In this document: positions 11,613 to 24,030 of the stretch, one piece after another
How positions within the stretch are numbered: position 1 is the first letter of the stretch
Layout: every line of letters starts with the position of its first letter
Source of the DNA: Hyperoodon ampullatus
Taxonomy: Eukaryota; Chordata; Mammalia; Artiodactyla; Ziphiidae
NCBI GenBank assembly: GCA_949752795.1
Contig: OX457057.1
Location: 12,204,632-12,268,631, forward strand
Direction of reading: 5' to 3'
Length of the DNA: 64,000 nt
Translations under genes and position numbers: made by a program
The notes under the pieces: generated by a model
What the model saw: only the letters and a program-made list of their open reading frames with translations
The model's database searches: none
Told to the model about the DNA's origin: nothing

Positions 11613-12460
11613 CCTGAACAAAGGAAAATCCATTCTCTTGGGCAGTGAGGATTCCCAGCAGAGAGCCTGGCCACCCGGTGTCAGTTCCATAAGAAAGAAG
11701 CAGGAAACAATCATCCTTGGAGACCAGTCTGAGTGTGGTACTTACCATTTTCCTTTAAAGAAACAGTCTTTTACAAAGACTGTTTTCCTATCCCTCCCCA
11801 GTCCAGAACTATAAATCAAATTCTCCATGGCATGATATAAACAGACTTCTCTTCCCTTTCTCCTTTTCTCTATCTCCAGTCCCAACTCTGTGCATTAAAA
11901 CCTGGCATTTAATTGTAATATAAAAAATGTGGGAAAGAAAAGAGTCAGTAGTAGTTACAAACTCAAATTGATTTGGAGAAATTTTAGATTATTTAAAAGC
12001 ATACTTGGAACTAATGGAGGGTGAATAACCACAAGAAAACCAACTAGAATACAATTTGGGAAGCAAAAGTTATGGCAAAAAGCCTTCTGGGCTATAGGTC
12101 TTCCTTATCAGAAAAAAGAACCAATGTCAAACAATACAGCATGCATCTCAGAGATAACCTAGGCTCAATACTGTATAAAATTGGAGAGGTGCATGGGAAC
12201 TTTAAATGCAAGAAAATGTCCTTAGTGTTTATCATCAAGATGACTTATTTCAGAAAGCATCCTTGATGATATGTCCAGTCAAGAAAAATCATCAGCATCT
12301 ACTTTAACAAAACACAAAAGAGAGAAAAATCATATAATAATGGGATAGCAAGCTTTTTCCTTCACTTTTTGGGTAAAACTTGACAAGCTGTGAATATATG
12401 TGTTGGTAAGAGAAATTGTGTGAATACTTGATATAAACAAGTGAATAAATGTACCTGCCT
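11613..12460. other. Intergenic AT-rich DNA, nothing recognised
   Basis: No gene, RNA or nameable repeat. Confidence 0.35.
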
Positions 12461-12790
12461 GGACTTCCCTGGTGGCACAGTGGTTAAGAATCTGCCTGCC
12501 AATGCAGGGGGCTTGGGTTCGAGCCCTGGTCTGGGAAGATCTCACATGCCGCGGAGCAACTAAGCCCATGTGCGACAACGACCGAGCCTGTGCTCTAGAG
12601 TCCGTGAGCCACAACTACTGAGCCCGCGTGCCACAGCTACTGAAGCCCATGTGCCTAGAGCCCGTGCTTTGCAACAAGAGAAGCCACTGCAATGAGAAGC
12701 CCGCGCACCGCAACGAAGAGTAGCCCCCGCTCGCCGCAACTAGAGAAAGCCAGTGCGCAGCAAAAAAGACCCAACGCAGCCAAAAATAAA
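12461..12790 (+). repeat. Long cetacean tRNA-SINE with 17-base TSD
   Basis: Perfect duplications 'aataaatgtacctgcct' at 12444-12460 and 12791-12807. The body carries the extended part 'gagtagcccccgctcgccgc', and the tail is 'aaaaataaa'. Confidence 0.95.
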
Positions 12791-12807
12791 AATAAATGTA
12801 CCTGCCT

Positions 12808-13543
12808 TATCTAAATGCTGCCTCTTTCAAAGCTGAACAACAACCACAAAAAAGATAAAAGCTGCATTTTTTTTTTGTTTCTGACAAATTAGTTGTCTGT
12901 TTTGAACATCAGATTCAAAGTATGAGCCCACAAATTGACTTTTTGATTAGGAAAGGACACACCATTCTAGCAGTTGCCAATGAAAAATTCATTTTAGCAC
13001 CAAGTGGGTTCTTTTAAATCAGCACAAAAGCATGAGAGAGAAGGATTCAGGAATACACATCTCACAGGAGATGCTGTGAGCAGAAGAGAGCAATAATTTG
13101 AAAGGTAATGCTAAGTTTATTGAAAATATCCACTCAATGAATTAAAATGGCAAAGAGGAATTGGGACCAAAAATATCTAACTGCTATTTACGATAAAAGT
13201 TGATTTTGATGTTTATTTCCCGAGTCTAAAAAAAAAAATTTAAGACCTAAGATTTTTCCATTGACCTGAAAGCAGTAAAAATTGTCCATTAACCTTCCCT
13301 CAGGCCAATAATAGAAAGGTCTCAAGGGGTAGAATAGGAGCCAGAAATAAGATTGAAGGGGAAACAGTAAGGAGATGCACATCAAATGACTAAATTCTAT
13401 GGGTAGGTTAAAAACAGACGATCTCATTGTCCTACGTCATGTATAGCTGAATTCTCAGATGTGTACATTTTTATATGTACTTCCTTTCACTGAAACATAT
13501 AAGTAAGAGGAATATGAGTTTATCTCTATGGATTTCTTCAAGT
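12808..13543. other. Intergenic DNA, nothing recognised
   Basis: AT-rich; no supported feature. Confidence 0.35.
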
Positions 13544-13762
13544 CAGGGTTTCTCAGCTTTGGCACTCATGATATTTGGTGCCGGAGAGCATTTATGTGAG
13601 GGGGGGCCGTCCTGTGCACTGTAGGATGTTTAGCAGCATCCCTGGCCTCTACCTACTGGATACCAGTAGCTCCTCCCTGGTGTGACAATCAAACATGTCT
13701 CTAGACATTGTCAAAAGTCCCCTGGGAGGCAAAATGTCCCTAACTGAGAGGTACAGCTTTCA
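13544..13762 (-). mobile_element. MER20 copy, antisense
   Basis: 'agggtttctcagctttggca', 'aggatgtttagcagcatccc' and 'ctaactgagaggta' are MER20 in reverse, close to full length. Confidence 0.85.
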
Positions 13763-14488
13763 GTCTACTGGGGGAAAATGCAGTATGGAGAAGTAGAATA
13801 AAAACAGTATCAGCAGGGTGGCAATTTTCATGTTTCTGAAAGGAAGGGGTTGGTAACTGCATTCAGTCACAGGACTGGAAGAATGAAATGACTAAACCAT
13901 AATGTTCTATGTAATGAAAATGCTACAGAAGGGAGAGTTTTGAACAGGAATGGTGCCAGAGCTCATGTTGTCCAACTTCCTTGTACAGCGAAGGAAAACG
14001 GAGAGGCAGAGTTGTCTGTCTAAAGACCAACCAACGCGATACAGACACAGGGGGTTACAAGTAAGCACTGTGCAGTTTCCACCTGGAAAAACAGAAACAC
14101 GGGAGCCAACCTGCATGAACCCCTGAGGTGGCATAGTACGAGCCTCAAACCACACAATGAGTTCAGTGGATTAAAACACATCTACACTGTTTAAATCAAA
14201 GACTCCTAATGATATTTTTTAAAACTCACTGGTCACTTTGGCAGTTGCTTCTTTGAATAATGACACATAGGAGGAAAGAACCAATCTCTTATTCTGCCTT
14301 CCCTGAACCAACTGTAGTTTATGATAAACAAATAAACAAATGGTTGATGAAGGATTCTAGCTAATAATTACCAAAGGAGTAGCAATCAGAAAAAAATCAC
14401 AAATCTGTGACCCCACAAGAAATACGGATCCAGGGAATGATCCTCAAAGGACGCTAAAACTATTAGGTAAAAAGTTGATGGATGAGCT
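13763..14488. other. Intergenic DNA, nothing recognised
   Basis: No supported feature. Confidence 0.35.
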
Positions 14489-14935
14489 CCAGTGCCCATT
14501 TACAAATGAATGGATAAAACAAGGTATATACACACAAGGAAATATTATTCAGCCTTAAAAAGGAAGGACATTCTGACACATGCTACAACATGGATGAACC
14601 TTGAGGATATTATGCTAAGTGAAAGAAGCCGGTCACTAAAAAGACAAATACCGTATGATTCCACTTATATGAGGTCCCTAGCGAAGCCAGATTCATAGAA
14701 GTAGAAAATAGATGGGTGGTTGCCAGGGGCTGGGGTAAGGGGAAAATGGAGTGTAGTTGTTTAAGGGGTACACAGTTTCGGTTTTACATGATGGAAAGTT
14801 TTTGGAGGTTGGTTAAGCAACAATGTGAATATCCTTAACATTAGTGAACTGTATATGTTTAAATGGTTAAGATGGTAAATGTTATGTTATGTATATTTTA
14901 CCATAATGAAAAATTAAAAATGTTAATTATGGGGG
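14489..14935 (+). mobile_element. Old L1 3' end, sense
   Basis: 'caacatggatgaaccttgag', 'aagccggtcactaaaaagac' and 'ggtggttgccaggggctggg' give the L1M 3' order. A short frame with YYSALKRKDIL is the ORF2 tail. 5'-truncated. Confidence 0.85.
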
Positions 14936-15299
14936 AAAAAAAGCCGTTGGGGACTTTGTAATGGATGGCTCAGTCTGTTAGCATTGGACCTACCATTCAA
15001 TCTCAATATCGTTAAAAACAGGATGACCAGACATTATGGGCTCACTGTGTGATGCAGGATGGATCACACAGTACCGCCTAGGAAGGCGTCTGGACAACAA
15101 AAAGACTTTGATCTCCTCAGTCCTCTAGATCTAACTATTAGTTTACAGGAAACATGGGGAAAAGAGGAACAACTTAACTGAAACCAAGAAGAAGTGATCA
15201 GCCAAATCCAGGATGTGAATATTCTACAGGACACAAGACCCAGTTTCTCCAACAAATCAGTGGCTGGGGGATAAAAAAGGTCAGGGGCAGGGAGTTGCT

Positions 15300-15715
15300 G
15301 TTACAGAATTAAAGACATGTCAGAGACATAACAACCAAGTGTAATGTGTGGACATTGTCTGGATCCTGATTCTAACAAACCAACAGTAAAAAAGATATTT
15401 CTGAGAGAATCAAGGAAATGTGAGCATGGACTGAATATTAGATGATATTCAGGAATGATTATAAGTATTTTTAGCTGTGATAATGTCCAGGCGGGGATAA
15501 TGTAAAGGAACAAAAAGTCCTTTCAGTTAGGATGTCTTTATGGGTGAAATGACACAACTTGCTTTAAATTAACCTAGAAAAAAACTCAAAAAGGAAGAAA
15601 AAAGAATGAAAGAACACTGGGAAAATGTTGAAGCTGGATGATGAATACATGGAGTTAATCGCAGGCTTCTCTAGTTTTGTGTGTGTTTCCAAAATCCCAT
15701 AATAAAAAACAATTT
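15300..15715 (+). repeat. Old L1M-like 3' end
   Basis: 'gttgaagctggatgatgaat' and 'ccaaaatcccataataaaaa' resemble the terminal segment of old L1 families. Family and left edge are uncertain. Confidence 0.45.
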
Positions 15716-16800
15716 TTATGTAGGCAATCTCAAAGGAACATACAGACACACAACACAAACAGAGTGAGCTACAACCAAGCGTAAGCAAATGAGGAAGCCA
15801 TTTGCATTTAATAAGTGCAGGAAGCGGGAGATTAAGCCTTGGGCCTTGCAAAGTGAGCTAACCAAGTCTAAGATGCCTGTATTAAGCTGGCACCCTCAAA
15901 GATGCTCCACACCCTGGCAAGAGGAGGGCTTAAAAATTTCTTTTTTTCTGGTCTTTCAGAAAGGGGAGCCTATGAAAACCTGTAGTTTTCAATGTGGTTC
16001 TGGAGGGGAAAACTAATAATGGCCACAATACTGATGATGATGATGATCACCCTGAAGGTTTGTAACCATGTGGGTCTGGGGCTCAAGTTTACACTCCATG
16101 TATTCAGTGGGAAAACTCCAAGTTGAGGAAATAAATGTCAGTGTTCAGAGGTTATTAGCATCCCCGACATCCAGCTGAAACAAACAAAAAAGACTTCCCA
16201 GAGAAAAGCAGCCAGGAATCAGACCCCTCAGGATTCCCACAGATTAAGTTCAATCAAGAATGAGATCACAGTCAAATTACTAAACATCCAAGCAATAAGT
16301 CAGTATGAGCCAGAGTAAGCAGAAACAACAAACAAGACTTTGAGACACCACCCCCCCGCCACTCCCACCCAAAGACTTCAGATGTTGGAATTATCAGAGA
16401 ACAGATTCTAAAATCACTATGTATTCAATATTTTTTTTAAAGAAGGCTTTTAAAATGAGCAAGGAATGAGACTATCAAAAATGGCCAGGCATTTGTCCTC
16501 AGGAGTTTGTGGGAGCACAGGAGAGCTATTTGACCCCTGTACATTTGGCTCTTCCATTCTAGTGGGAAAAACAGATTTCTTTACAGAATCAAATTATGCT
16601 GGCAATAAAAATTCAAGTGCTTCCAGGAGCCAGAGAGGAAATATGAGCAGTGCATTGGGCAGGCAGAACATAGGCTGTATCTAAAGAGGGAGCCTCTTCT
16701 CAGCCCCAGCAGATTGTTGATCTATATACAAGAAGAAAGTCCAGGTATTGCCAGATATTCCCATTTTCCCAAAAAAAGGCATAAATCCAGATGTCAATGA
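15716..16800. other. Intergenic DNA, nothing recognised
   Basis: Contains a short (GAT)n patch near 16034 and a C-rich run at 16350. No gene supported. Confidence 0.35.
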
Positions 16801-16807
16801 TCTGTAC

Positions 16808-17340
16808 ATGTTGGCTACTGTGGTAGACATCTGGTTTTTGTCACCTAATAACAATTCACCTCTCTTCTAAAATATTATGGTGTTATGATCCCCCTTTGGG
16901 GACAACACCTTTCTCCTAGTCTCAGTCCAGTTTCTCAGAGATGGTGTTGATTCCACCTCTGGCTGCAGGGATGGGCATGTTGGCTCAAGCTCAGCCAATC
17001 AGAGCAGTCTCCTGGGCCACAATAATTGGCTCAGGAATGGCCTTCTGACCCACCCAGAGAAAATGAGAAGCAGTGAGGCCATTGAGGGAAGCTTAGGAAA
17101 AAGACTCTTATCCTTCGCTATGGAATTCAAAGCTGAGAATATGTAAGGGCTGGAGCTTCGGCCACCTTTTTGTGACCATTATAGAGAGATTCTGTCTAAG
17201 GTTGGATCCACATGGTTCAAAGAATCCCTGAGAGCTGGAGAGAGGCCAAGGCCTCATGAAATCATCTGAGCCTGAACCCAGAGGTTCCCTCTAGACTTTT
17301 CATTTTTGGTAACCAGTGAATTTGCATTCATGCTAAAGAC
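16808..17340. repeat. Probable old LTR-like repeat, family not assigned
   Basis: 'ttggctcaagctcagccaat' and 'tgggcatgttggctc' are phrases of old mammalian interspersed repeats. I could not name the family. Confidence 0.35.
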
Positions 17341-17584
17341 AATTTGAATAGGTTTCTCTGTCACTCCACAGAAAGAGGCCTATTCCTTCAGCAACTAATT
17401 AAAAGTCTTTTAACACACTGGGAAAGCCAGACAAACATATCTGAGGGCTGACCATGGACCTTCAGCTTGTGGTCTCAGCACCTGGCCACCCCTCTCCTTC
17501 TGTACTACTGTACCTAGCTTCTCTGATTGCTCATCTTCTAGCCTCCATTCCCACTGCTCCTTCCTTAGACTATCCTCTTCTCTC

Positions 17585-17690
17585 CCTGCTCTGCCTCCTG
17601 AAATCCTACTCATCCTTCAGAATTCAAGTCAAATGGTTCCTTTTTTCTTAGCGTTTTCCTGACAACCCCACCCTAAGCCCTACCCGAGGC
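17585..17690 (+). repeat. L2 fragment, sense
   Basis: 'actcatccttcagaattcaa' followed by 'gttttcctgacaacccc' matches the L2 3' region upstream of its end. Confidence 0.5.
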
Positions 17691-18774
17691 AGAAGAAGAT
17701 ACCTCTCGCTCCATCCCCAGGCCCCTCTGACCACCCCGCCACCGATGAACACTCAGCCCTTCTGCTGAGGATCCTAATTACCCAGCCACGTTCCTGTCTC
17801 GCCTGCTTCTTGACCGTGATCCAAATTCAGACGCAGATTAGAAGGGATGATATTTGAGGCTTAAGTTTCAAAAAACAATCAGTTCTTAGGAGAAGTCAGA
17901 AAACATGGTGAAAGATGAGGAGTTGGGTAAGGGATTCGAAAGAAAAGAACAGTTGTTCCGGGGAAGAGAGAGGGTCTATGTGGAGTGCAGTGAGGAAGGA
18001 GGAAACACTGGACATATTTAGACCAAACGAAATGATTCAGAGGAAACCTGAGAAGAAATGTCTAGAGAGGCATGAGGTTGATCTGACTGGAAAGGAATAC
18101 AAAAAATGTGTGACGGGAATTACCCAAAACAACAATGACAAAATGCCCAAAATAGGTACACTGTTCACATGAGAAAAGAATGCAGACAGCAGCAAGACGC
18201 TGAGAAACCTCCAGAAAACAAGAGAGAAGGTGACAAAGGATGAGGTCATCTCAAACCAGATAAACTGGGAGGCTTTCTATTGATTGAAAGGGGTTTTTCA
18301 AAAGCTAGGGCTCATGTTGGCTTGCCGCTGATGGAAACTCAGGGCACCGAGGCCTTCTGGAATTTTCTGTTCAACAGACAGACACCGAGAGGATACCAGG
18401 AGGCCAGGCAGTGGCTAGATGTACCAAAAGAGCTACCATGGGTCAAAGGTCAAATCAAGCAAGGTCTCAGTTTATGAGCCACCCCAGGAAAGCGCTGTCT
18501 CGCTTTTTACTTCTAAGGACCATGGGACCTTGTCCACAGTTCCCATGCCTCCTACCCCGGGACCAGTTCTTTCTTCATGTGATAAAATACCTAAGCCGGA
18601 CAGTAGCCAATCACAGCGGGCTTTAACCTTTGTTGGGGACATACCTGGTTGAGGCTCTGAGCCCTCTTCCCAGAAGAATGCACACAGCCTCAGACACAAC
18701 AGAGTTTCCTTCCCATTTAAGCAGCTTATACCCACCCTGGGGCTCATCTCTTGAACAATATTTCCTAAACTCAT
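17691..18774. other. Intergenic DNA, nothing recognised
   Basis: Low-repeat stretch with open frames of 65-100 codons, none convincing. Confidence 0.35.
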
Positions 18775-18905
18775 TCACTTAATCAAAAAAACATTTATTG
18801 AGTGCCAGCTACCTGGTACTTGACAGGTACTGCTGCCAGGTACTGCTCCGGGCACCAAGGATACAGGGATCCTCGCCTCATGGAGTGGACCCTCCAGTTT
18901 GTATC
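18775..18905 (-). repeat. L2 3' end, antisense
   Basis: 'aacatttattgagtgccagc' and 'ccaaggatacagggatcctc' match the inverted L2 3' end. Confidence 0.75.
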
Positions 18906-19094
18906 TGAGCCCTGAAATGATCAGAATGTCTGGCGAAGCGGCCCGGGAATTCAGTGATTCGGACATGGGGCTAGAATTAGGACCTGTCGTCCCAAAGAGC
19001 CCCAGCTCAAACACCCCTTCTGTAAGGAGAGAGGGGAGGAGTGTATTGAAAGCATGTGCTCTAACTGGGAAGCTCATAGCCTGCTGAGGGAGTG

Positions 19095-20120
19095 TAGAGG
19101 GTACCTGCACTTTGGAAAAATGTTTGGCAGAATCTCGTAAAGCCAGACGTATGTGTGACCCAGAAATTCTACTCCTAGATATATACCCAAGAGATACGTG
19201 CACATGTGCATACCAAAAGGCATACACAACGGCCCCCAATTATCCCTGGTGTTCACACCTCTGTGTCCCCTCCACTTGAGAGTAGGCAGGACTGTACCTT
19301 ATTTCTAATCAGTAGATGCTGCAAAGGTGATGGGCATGTCATTTCTGTGATTATGTTACAGAAGATTGTAACTTCCATCTTGCCTGGAGACTCTCTCTAT
19401 GGACTCTCACTGGCTTTGATGAAGCAAGCCACCTTATGGAGAGGCCCACATGGCAAGAAACAGTGCAGGATCTCTGGCTAACAGCCAGCAAGGAGGTGAG
19501 GCCCTCAGACTAACTAACAACCCTCAGGAAACTGTATCCTGCCAACCACCACATGAACTGGAAAGAGGATCCTTCCTCAGCTGAGTCTCAGATGAGACCC
19601 CAGCCCTGGCCACCTCCCTGATTGCAGCCTGGGAGAGACCCTGAGCAGAGAACCCAGCTAAGCAGTGCCCGGATTCCTGACCCACACAAACTGTGACATA
19701 AGTGTGTATTTTGGATCCGTTAAGTTTGCCATAATTTGTTCTGCAGGAATAGATAACAGAGTGTAATGCAATGCAGCAGTGAGAATGAATGAACCACAGC
19801 TACATCAGACAACGTGGTCGAACCTCACATAGTTGAGTGAAAGAAACCAGGCAACAAATGGAAGATTCCATTTCCATGAACTTCAAAACCAAGCAGAACT
19901 AATCTATGATTGGAAGTCAGACAAGCGGGAGGGGGTAACCAGAAGTGAGCACAGGGAGTCTTCTCGGAGGGGCGGGGGCTGGTGGTGATGTTCTGCTTCT
20001 TGTTCTGGGTTCTGGTTAGGGTGGGTGCATACACTTTGTGAAAATTCTTCAAGCGTACACTTATCAGTTGTGCTCTTTTCGAGATGTATATTATGTTTTG
20101 AAAACAAAAGTTTACAAAAA
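19095..20120 (+). mobile_element. Old L1 3' part split by an LTR-like element
   Basis: Left part (to about 19220) has 'acccagaaattctactccta'; right part (from about 19765) has 'gcagtgagaatgaatgaacc' and continues the same L1 order. Confidence 0.65.
19225..19762 (+). mobile_element. LTR-like element inserted in L1, family not certain
   Basis: 'tggagaggcccacatggcaa', 'ctctggctaacagccagcaa' and a final 'aatagataacagagtg' mark a known mammalian repeat type whose name I cannot fix. No coding sequence. Confidence 0.5.
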
Positions 20121-20310
20121 AGACAATATGCTGGAGTCAAACAGCTAGGGTTCGAATCTTGGACCTATCACTTACAAGATTTGTAACTGGGCAAGTTACT
20201 TGACTTTTCTGAGCCCGCTTCTGTAAAATGGGTTGGGCTAAGAATTAAATAAAACAGTGCATGGCATAGCGGCTGGTACCTAACAAGCCTCAATAAATAT
20301 TAGCTAGTTT
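20121..20310 (+). repeat. MIR, sense
   Basis: 'gggcaagttacttgactttt', 'ctgtaaaatgggttgggcta' and a final 'cctcaataaatattagct'. Confidence 0.85.
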
Positions 20311-20724
20311 GGTTCACCTCATTCATAATGGTTCATTGTTAATCTCAAAAAAAAGAAGTAGTGGAGGTTGATTTGCCTGGATGCCTGGAAGTCGAATTTA
20401 TGGAGTTGTCCTGCAGGTGCCACCCCACAGAGACCAGCTGGATTCTCAGAATCCCTCTAGCAGCGATCAGGGGAGCTCAGCCTGCCTCTGACACCCACAC
20501 CCAGAAAGGTCCCTGGGCAACAAGCAAGATGATATGCGAGTGTTCAGAGGTCAACTTTGCTCTGGGTTGGGACTGAGACGATGCAAATCAAAGCTCTCCC
20601 CAGGATGGCTGTGATCGGGTTGAGATGGTGCTGTCCTCCCACATCATCAAGAAAACAACAAAAACAAGCAAACAGACAGACAGCAACGCGGACATTCACA
20701 GAAGGAGTCTGTGGTATCGGGCAC

Positions 20725-20825
20725 AGTTTACTACTTCACACATATTAACCCATTTGGTCTTTACAGTCAATGCTGCTACTACGTCCATTTTGCAGGTGAG
20801 AGAAATGAGGTACAGACAGAATAAA
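20725..20825 (-). repeat. MIR fragment, antisense
   Basis: 'attaacccatttggtcttta' and 'cattttgcaggtgagagaaa' fit an inverted MIR. Confidence 0.55.
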
Positions 20826-20925
20826 ACAAACAAACAAAGGAAACCAGGCCGATCAGAGGTGGGATCAGCACCCTTCATCTGCAGTTTTCAAACAGAACAT
20901 ACAGACTGACCTCCCTGGCAAAGCT

Positions 20926-21268
20926 TTTTTTCTGTTTTTTTTTTTTTAGAGACAGTGGTTTTTTGTTTTTGTTTTAATTTTTTTAATTAATTAATTTATT
21001 TAATTTTGGCTGTGTTGAGTCTTCGTTTCTGTGCGAGGGCTTTCTCCAGGTGTGGCAAGCGGGGGTCACTCTTCATCGCGGTGCACCGGCCTCTCACTAT
21101 CGTGGCCTCTCTTGTTGCAGAGCACAAGCTCCAGACGCGCAGGCTCAGTAGTTGTGGCTCACGGGCCTTGTTGCTCCACGGCATGTGGGATCCTCCCAGA
21201 GAAGGGCTCGAACCCACGTCCCCTGTATTGGCAGGCAGATTCTCAACCACTGCACCACCAGGGAAGCC
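20926..21268 (-). repeat. Long cetacean tRNA-SINE with 13-base TSD, antisense
   Basis: Perfect duplications 'ccctggcaaagct' at 20913-20925 and 21269-21281. The T-rich left end is the inverted tail. Confidence 0.95.
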
Positions 21269-21281
21269 CCCTGGCAAAGCT

Positions 21282-22049
21282 CTGATTTGCAAGAGGTGAA
21301 TGTCCCAACCAGCCTTGTCTCTATCTGAGAAATCACCTGGGTGAATTCTCATTTTCTGACAGGGGAAGGGGGTGAGCACGGCCGCAGAAGGCCTCAGTGA
21401 CCAGCTGTGATTTTGTGGTTTGAATTTATTTTTGTGAACCTGTGTGTGTGTGTGTGTGTATAAAAACCTGCATTTCCTTAGCCCATCGCATCAGGTTCGT
21501 AATGGACTGTGGAGCCTCCAGTGGCCCTTTGCTCTCCCATCTGTCACCTACTCAACAGCTTAGCTACTTCCTGATCTTCGAGCACTCTCTCTCTCTTTTA
21601 CTCTCCCTTTCTCCTGTTCCAGCTCTTTCCCTGGCTCTCTCTTACCCCTTAAAGGCTGGGAAAGCTCCCTACCTCTTCCAGGCGGGAGGCCAGCATTCAT
21701 TTCTTGTTGGAATGCAGGTGACAACAAGCAGATCTGGGGTGGGGGCACAGTGCATGGGCTCTCCCAGTCAAGGACAGCCCAGGGAAGGTAACTGTGGCTG
21801 AATGAGATTTTATGGGGCAGAGGTCCTGCAGGAAAGAAGCCCAGTGGGTGGCAGGAGAGGTCCCTGGCAAGCCCCAGCTACCCCCTCCTGGCCTCAGCTC
21901 CCTCCCCCTCTTGCTGCAGGCACTGTCAAAACTTCAGGACAGCAGGAAGCCCAGATTGTTCAGGGCTGAGGGAAAGCAGGTGGTGAGCATGAGTGTCTCG
22001 TGGCTGTGACACCTGTCACCTGTGGTCCCCGGGGAAAATACCATCCCAT
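21282..22049. other. Intergenic DNA, simple repeat only
   Basis: (TG)n at 21441-21460 and a pyrimidine-rich stretch at 21580-21640. No gene supported. Confidence 0.4.
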
Positions 22050-22310
22050 CACAGTAATCTAGATTCAAATCCTTTTCTGGCTGTGTCACCTTGGTCACAT
22101 ACCTCCATGTCTCTTGAGCCTTATTTTCCTGTTCAAGTGGGAGTGATGTGATAGAAATAATACCCATCACAACATTTTTGAGCGCTTCTCTGCAGAGCTC
22201 CCTGTTCCAGGTGTTTCACACACACCTACTGCCCCAGGTTATGGTGAGGATTAAATGAGATGATCCACAGGAAAGACTGGGACAGTGCCCTGCGGGTGGA
22301 AAGCCCGGAG
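22050..22310 (+). repeat. MIR, sense, with a second fragment inside
   Basis: 'ctggctgtgtcaccttggtc' and 'tggtgaggattaaatgagat' are MIR sense. Between them 'gagctccctgttccaggtgt' looks like another, inverted MIR-type piece. Confidence 0.6.
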
Positions 22311-22499
22311 TTAACATCACTCGCTCCAGTATTTTGAGGACAGCTGGGAATGACAAAGCTGGGACCTGGACCCAGGCCTTTCAGACACCAGCATCCTGAT
22401 GTTGATGGAGATACAGTACAGCCTTGGTAGCCACCCAGAGCTCAATAAGACTGATTGATTACAGGCATCACCAAGGAGCCCATATAAGCTAGAAACCTC

Positions 22500-22618
22500 T
22501 TTTTTTTTTGGCCATGCCATGTGGCTTGCGGGATCTTAATTTCCCCACCAGGGATTGAACCCGGGCCATGGCAGTGAAAGCACCAAGTCCTAACCAGTGG
22601 ACCGCCAGGGAATTCCCC
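22500..22618 (-). repeat. Short cetartiodactyl tRNA-SINE, antisense
   Basis: T run, 'ggccatgccatgtggcttgc' and a final 'ggaccgccagggaattcccc'. Confidence 0.88.
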
Positions 22619-23174
22619 AGGTGCAGTATTTTGAACACCCCATCATCGCAAAGTACAACTCTCACTCAGCCCAGGACATGCTATGAGAAAGCCATGAGTT
22701 ATTGGGGTATTTTAGTTTCTGTTTTTGAAATTTAAGTGGATGACATGGAACTGGGTTTTAAGACTTTCACACACCCTTTGAGATGCCTGTGGCATCCTGT
22801 GGGGAGCGGCAGGATCCAATCAAGTTTTGGCTATTTCTACTCCAGTGAGCTTGAATATCAGCTTTGTTCTCCGTTTAGTATTTCCTCATCGAGAGATGGA
22901 CTAATGGCAACATATGCTCTCCCAAGCCTATCAGGGGGCCAAGGGCGGCTCCGGCTCCAGGCTGGCCTGGATGGGCTCCGTAGGGTCTGGCTGGCAGTGA
23001 GCAGGGTTGCGTTCTGTGTTCATCTTGATGACACTGAAGACAAGCATGGAGATGGGGGTGGGGCTGGGGAGGGCCAAGGCTACAGAAGCCTAGGTCCTGG
23101 GGTAAGGACAGTTCAGCTCAGCAGCTCAAGAGTAGGAGGCAAGGCTGTGGGCGGGTGGCAAGGGCTGCCCCTGT
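22619..23174. other. Intergenic DNA, nothing recognised
   Basis: Overlaps a 190-codon open frame (22736-23308) that runs on into an L2 and has no domain; not called as a gene. Confidence 0.35.
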
Positions 23175-23690
23175 TCATTCACTCATTCGTTCATTCAGGC
23201 ACTGTTCTAGGTACTGGTGATACAGCAGTGAACAAAAGGGAAAAAAAATCCCTGCCCTCATGGAGCTTAAGTTGGGGGGCAGGGGGGAGTTGGGAGTGGG
23301 GAGACTGACAACAAATAAGAGAAGGAAACTAAATAAATAGCATGTTAGAGGAGTGGTAAGATGGAGGGAAGAGCAATAGAGTGAGGTGTTTGTTTTGTTA
23401 TTCATGTTTTTGGGGGGGTGTTTTTTGTTTTGTTTTGTTTTGTTGGGTGGCATCATGGGGCTTGCAGGATCGACCAGGGATCGAACCGGGCAGTGAAAGC
23501 ACCGAGTCCTAAACACTGGCCCGCCAGGGAATTCCAAGACCATTTTAAATAGGGTGATATTTGAGTAAAAATCTGAAGGAGCTGAAGGAGATCCCTGGGG
23601 GAAGTGCCTGGTAGGGAGAAGAAACAGTAACTGAAAAGGCCCTGAGGCAGAAATGTGCCTGGAGAGTTGAGCCTGAGCCTCTCTGTTCCT
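23175..23690 (-). repeat. L2 3' end, antisense, split by a SINE
   Basis: 'ggcactgttctaggtactgg' and 'tacagcagtgaacaaaaggg' before the SINE; 'ggtgatatttgagtaaaaat' and 'aaaaggccctgaggcagaaa' after it. Confidence 0.85.
23398..23535 (-). repeat. Short cetartiodactyl tRNA-SINE inside L2, antisense
   Basis: 'gggcttgcaggatcgaccag' and a final 'ggcccgccagggaattcc'. The TG/T-rich left part is the expanded inverted tail. Confidence 0.85.
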
Positions 23691-23919
23691 CTGAAGTTAC
23701 CACTCAGGGCCCCGGCCTCTGTGGTCCCTCCTCATACATTCCTAAGGTCTTTCTGGTCCAAGGGAACTAACCCAGGCAGAACCTTCCAGGCTGACTGAGG
23801 GCCTGGAAGAGATTTCTAGGGACAAGTGCTGGGAGGGCTCTGCGATTCAACTGCAGGGTTGAATAAGTCCTGAGGTTTTGCCAAGCTTTTAACAAATGCA
23901 CAAGGAATTTGCAAGAATG

Positions 23920-24030
23920 CAACAAATTCATTCCTGGACCATGCTCCAGAGCTGCTTAATCAGAATCTCTGAGGTCTGTGCCAGGGAATGTGCATTTCTA
24001 AGAGCCTCTAGGCATGTGGGAGCATCTTTA
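23920..24030 (+). mobile_element. MER5A-like DNA transposon fragment
   Basis: 'cttaatcagaatctctgagg' and 'aatgtgcatttctaagagcc' fit the MER5A middle. Confidence 0.5.

Noticed and set aside
22736..23308. A 190-codon open frame on the + strand
   Set aside because: Its end runs through an L2 element and the protein has no family features.
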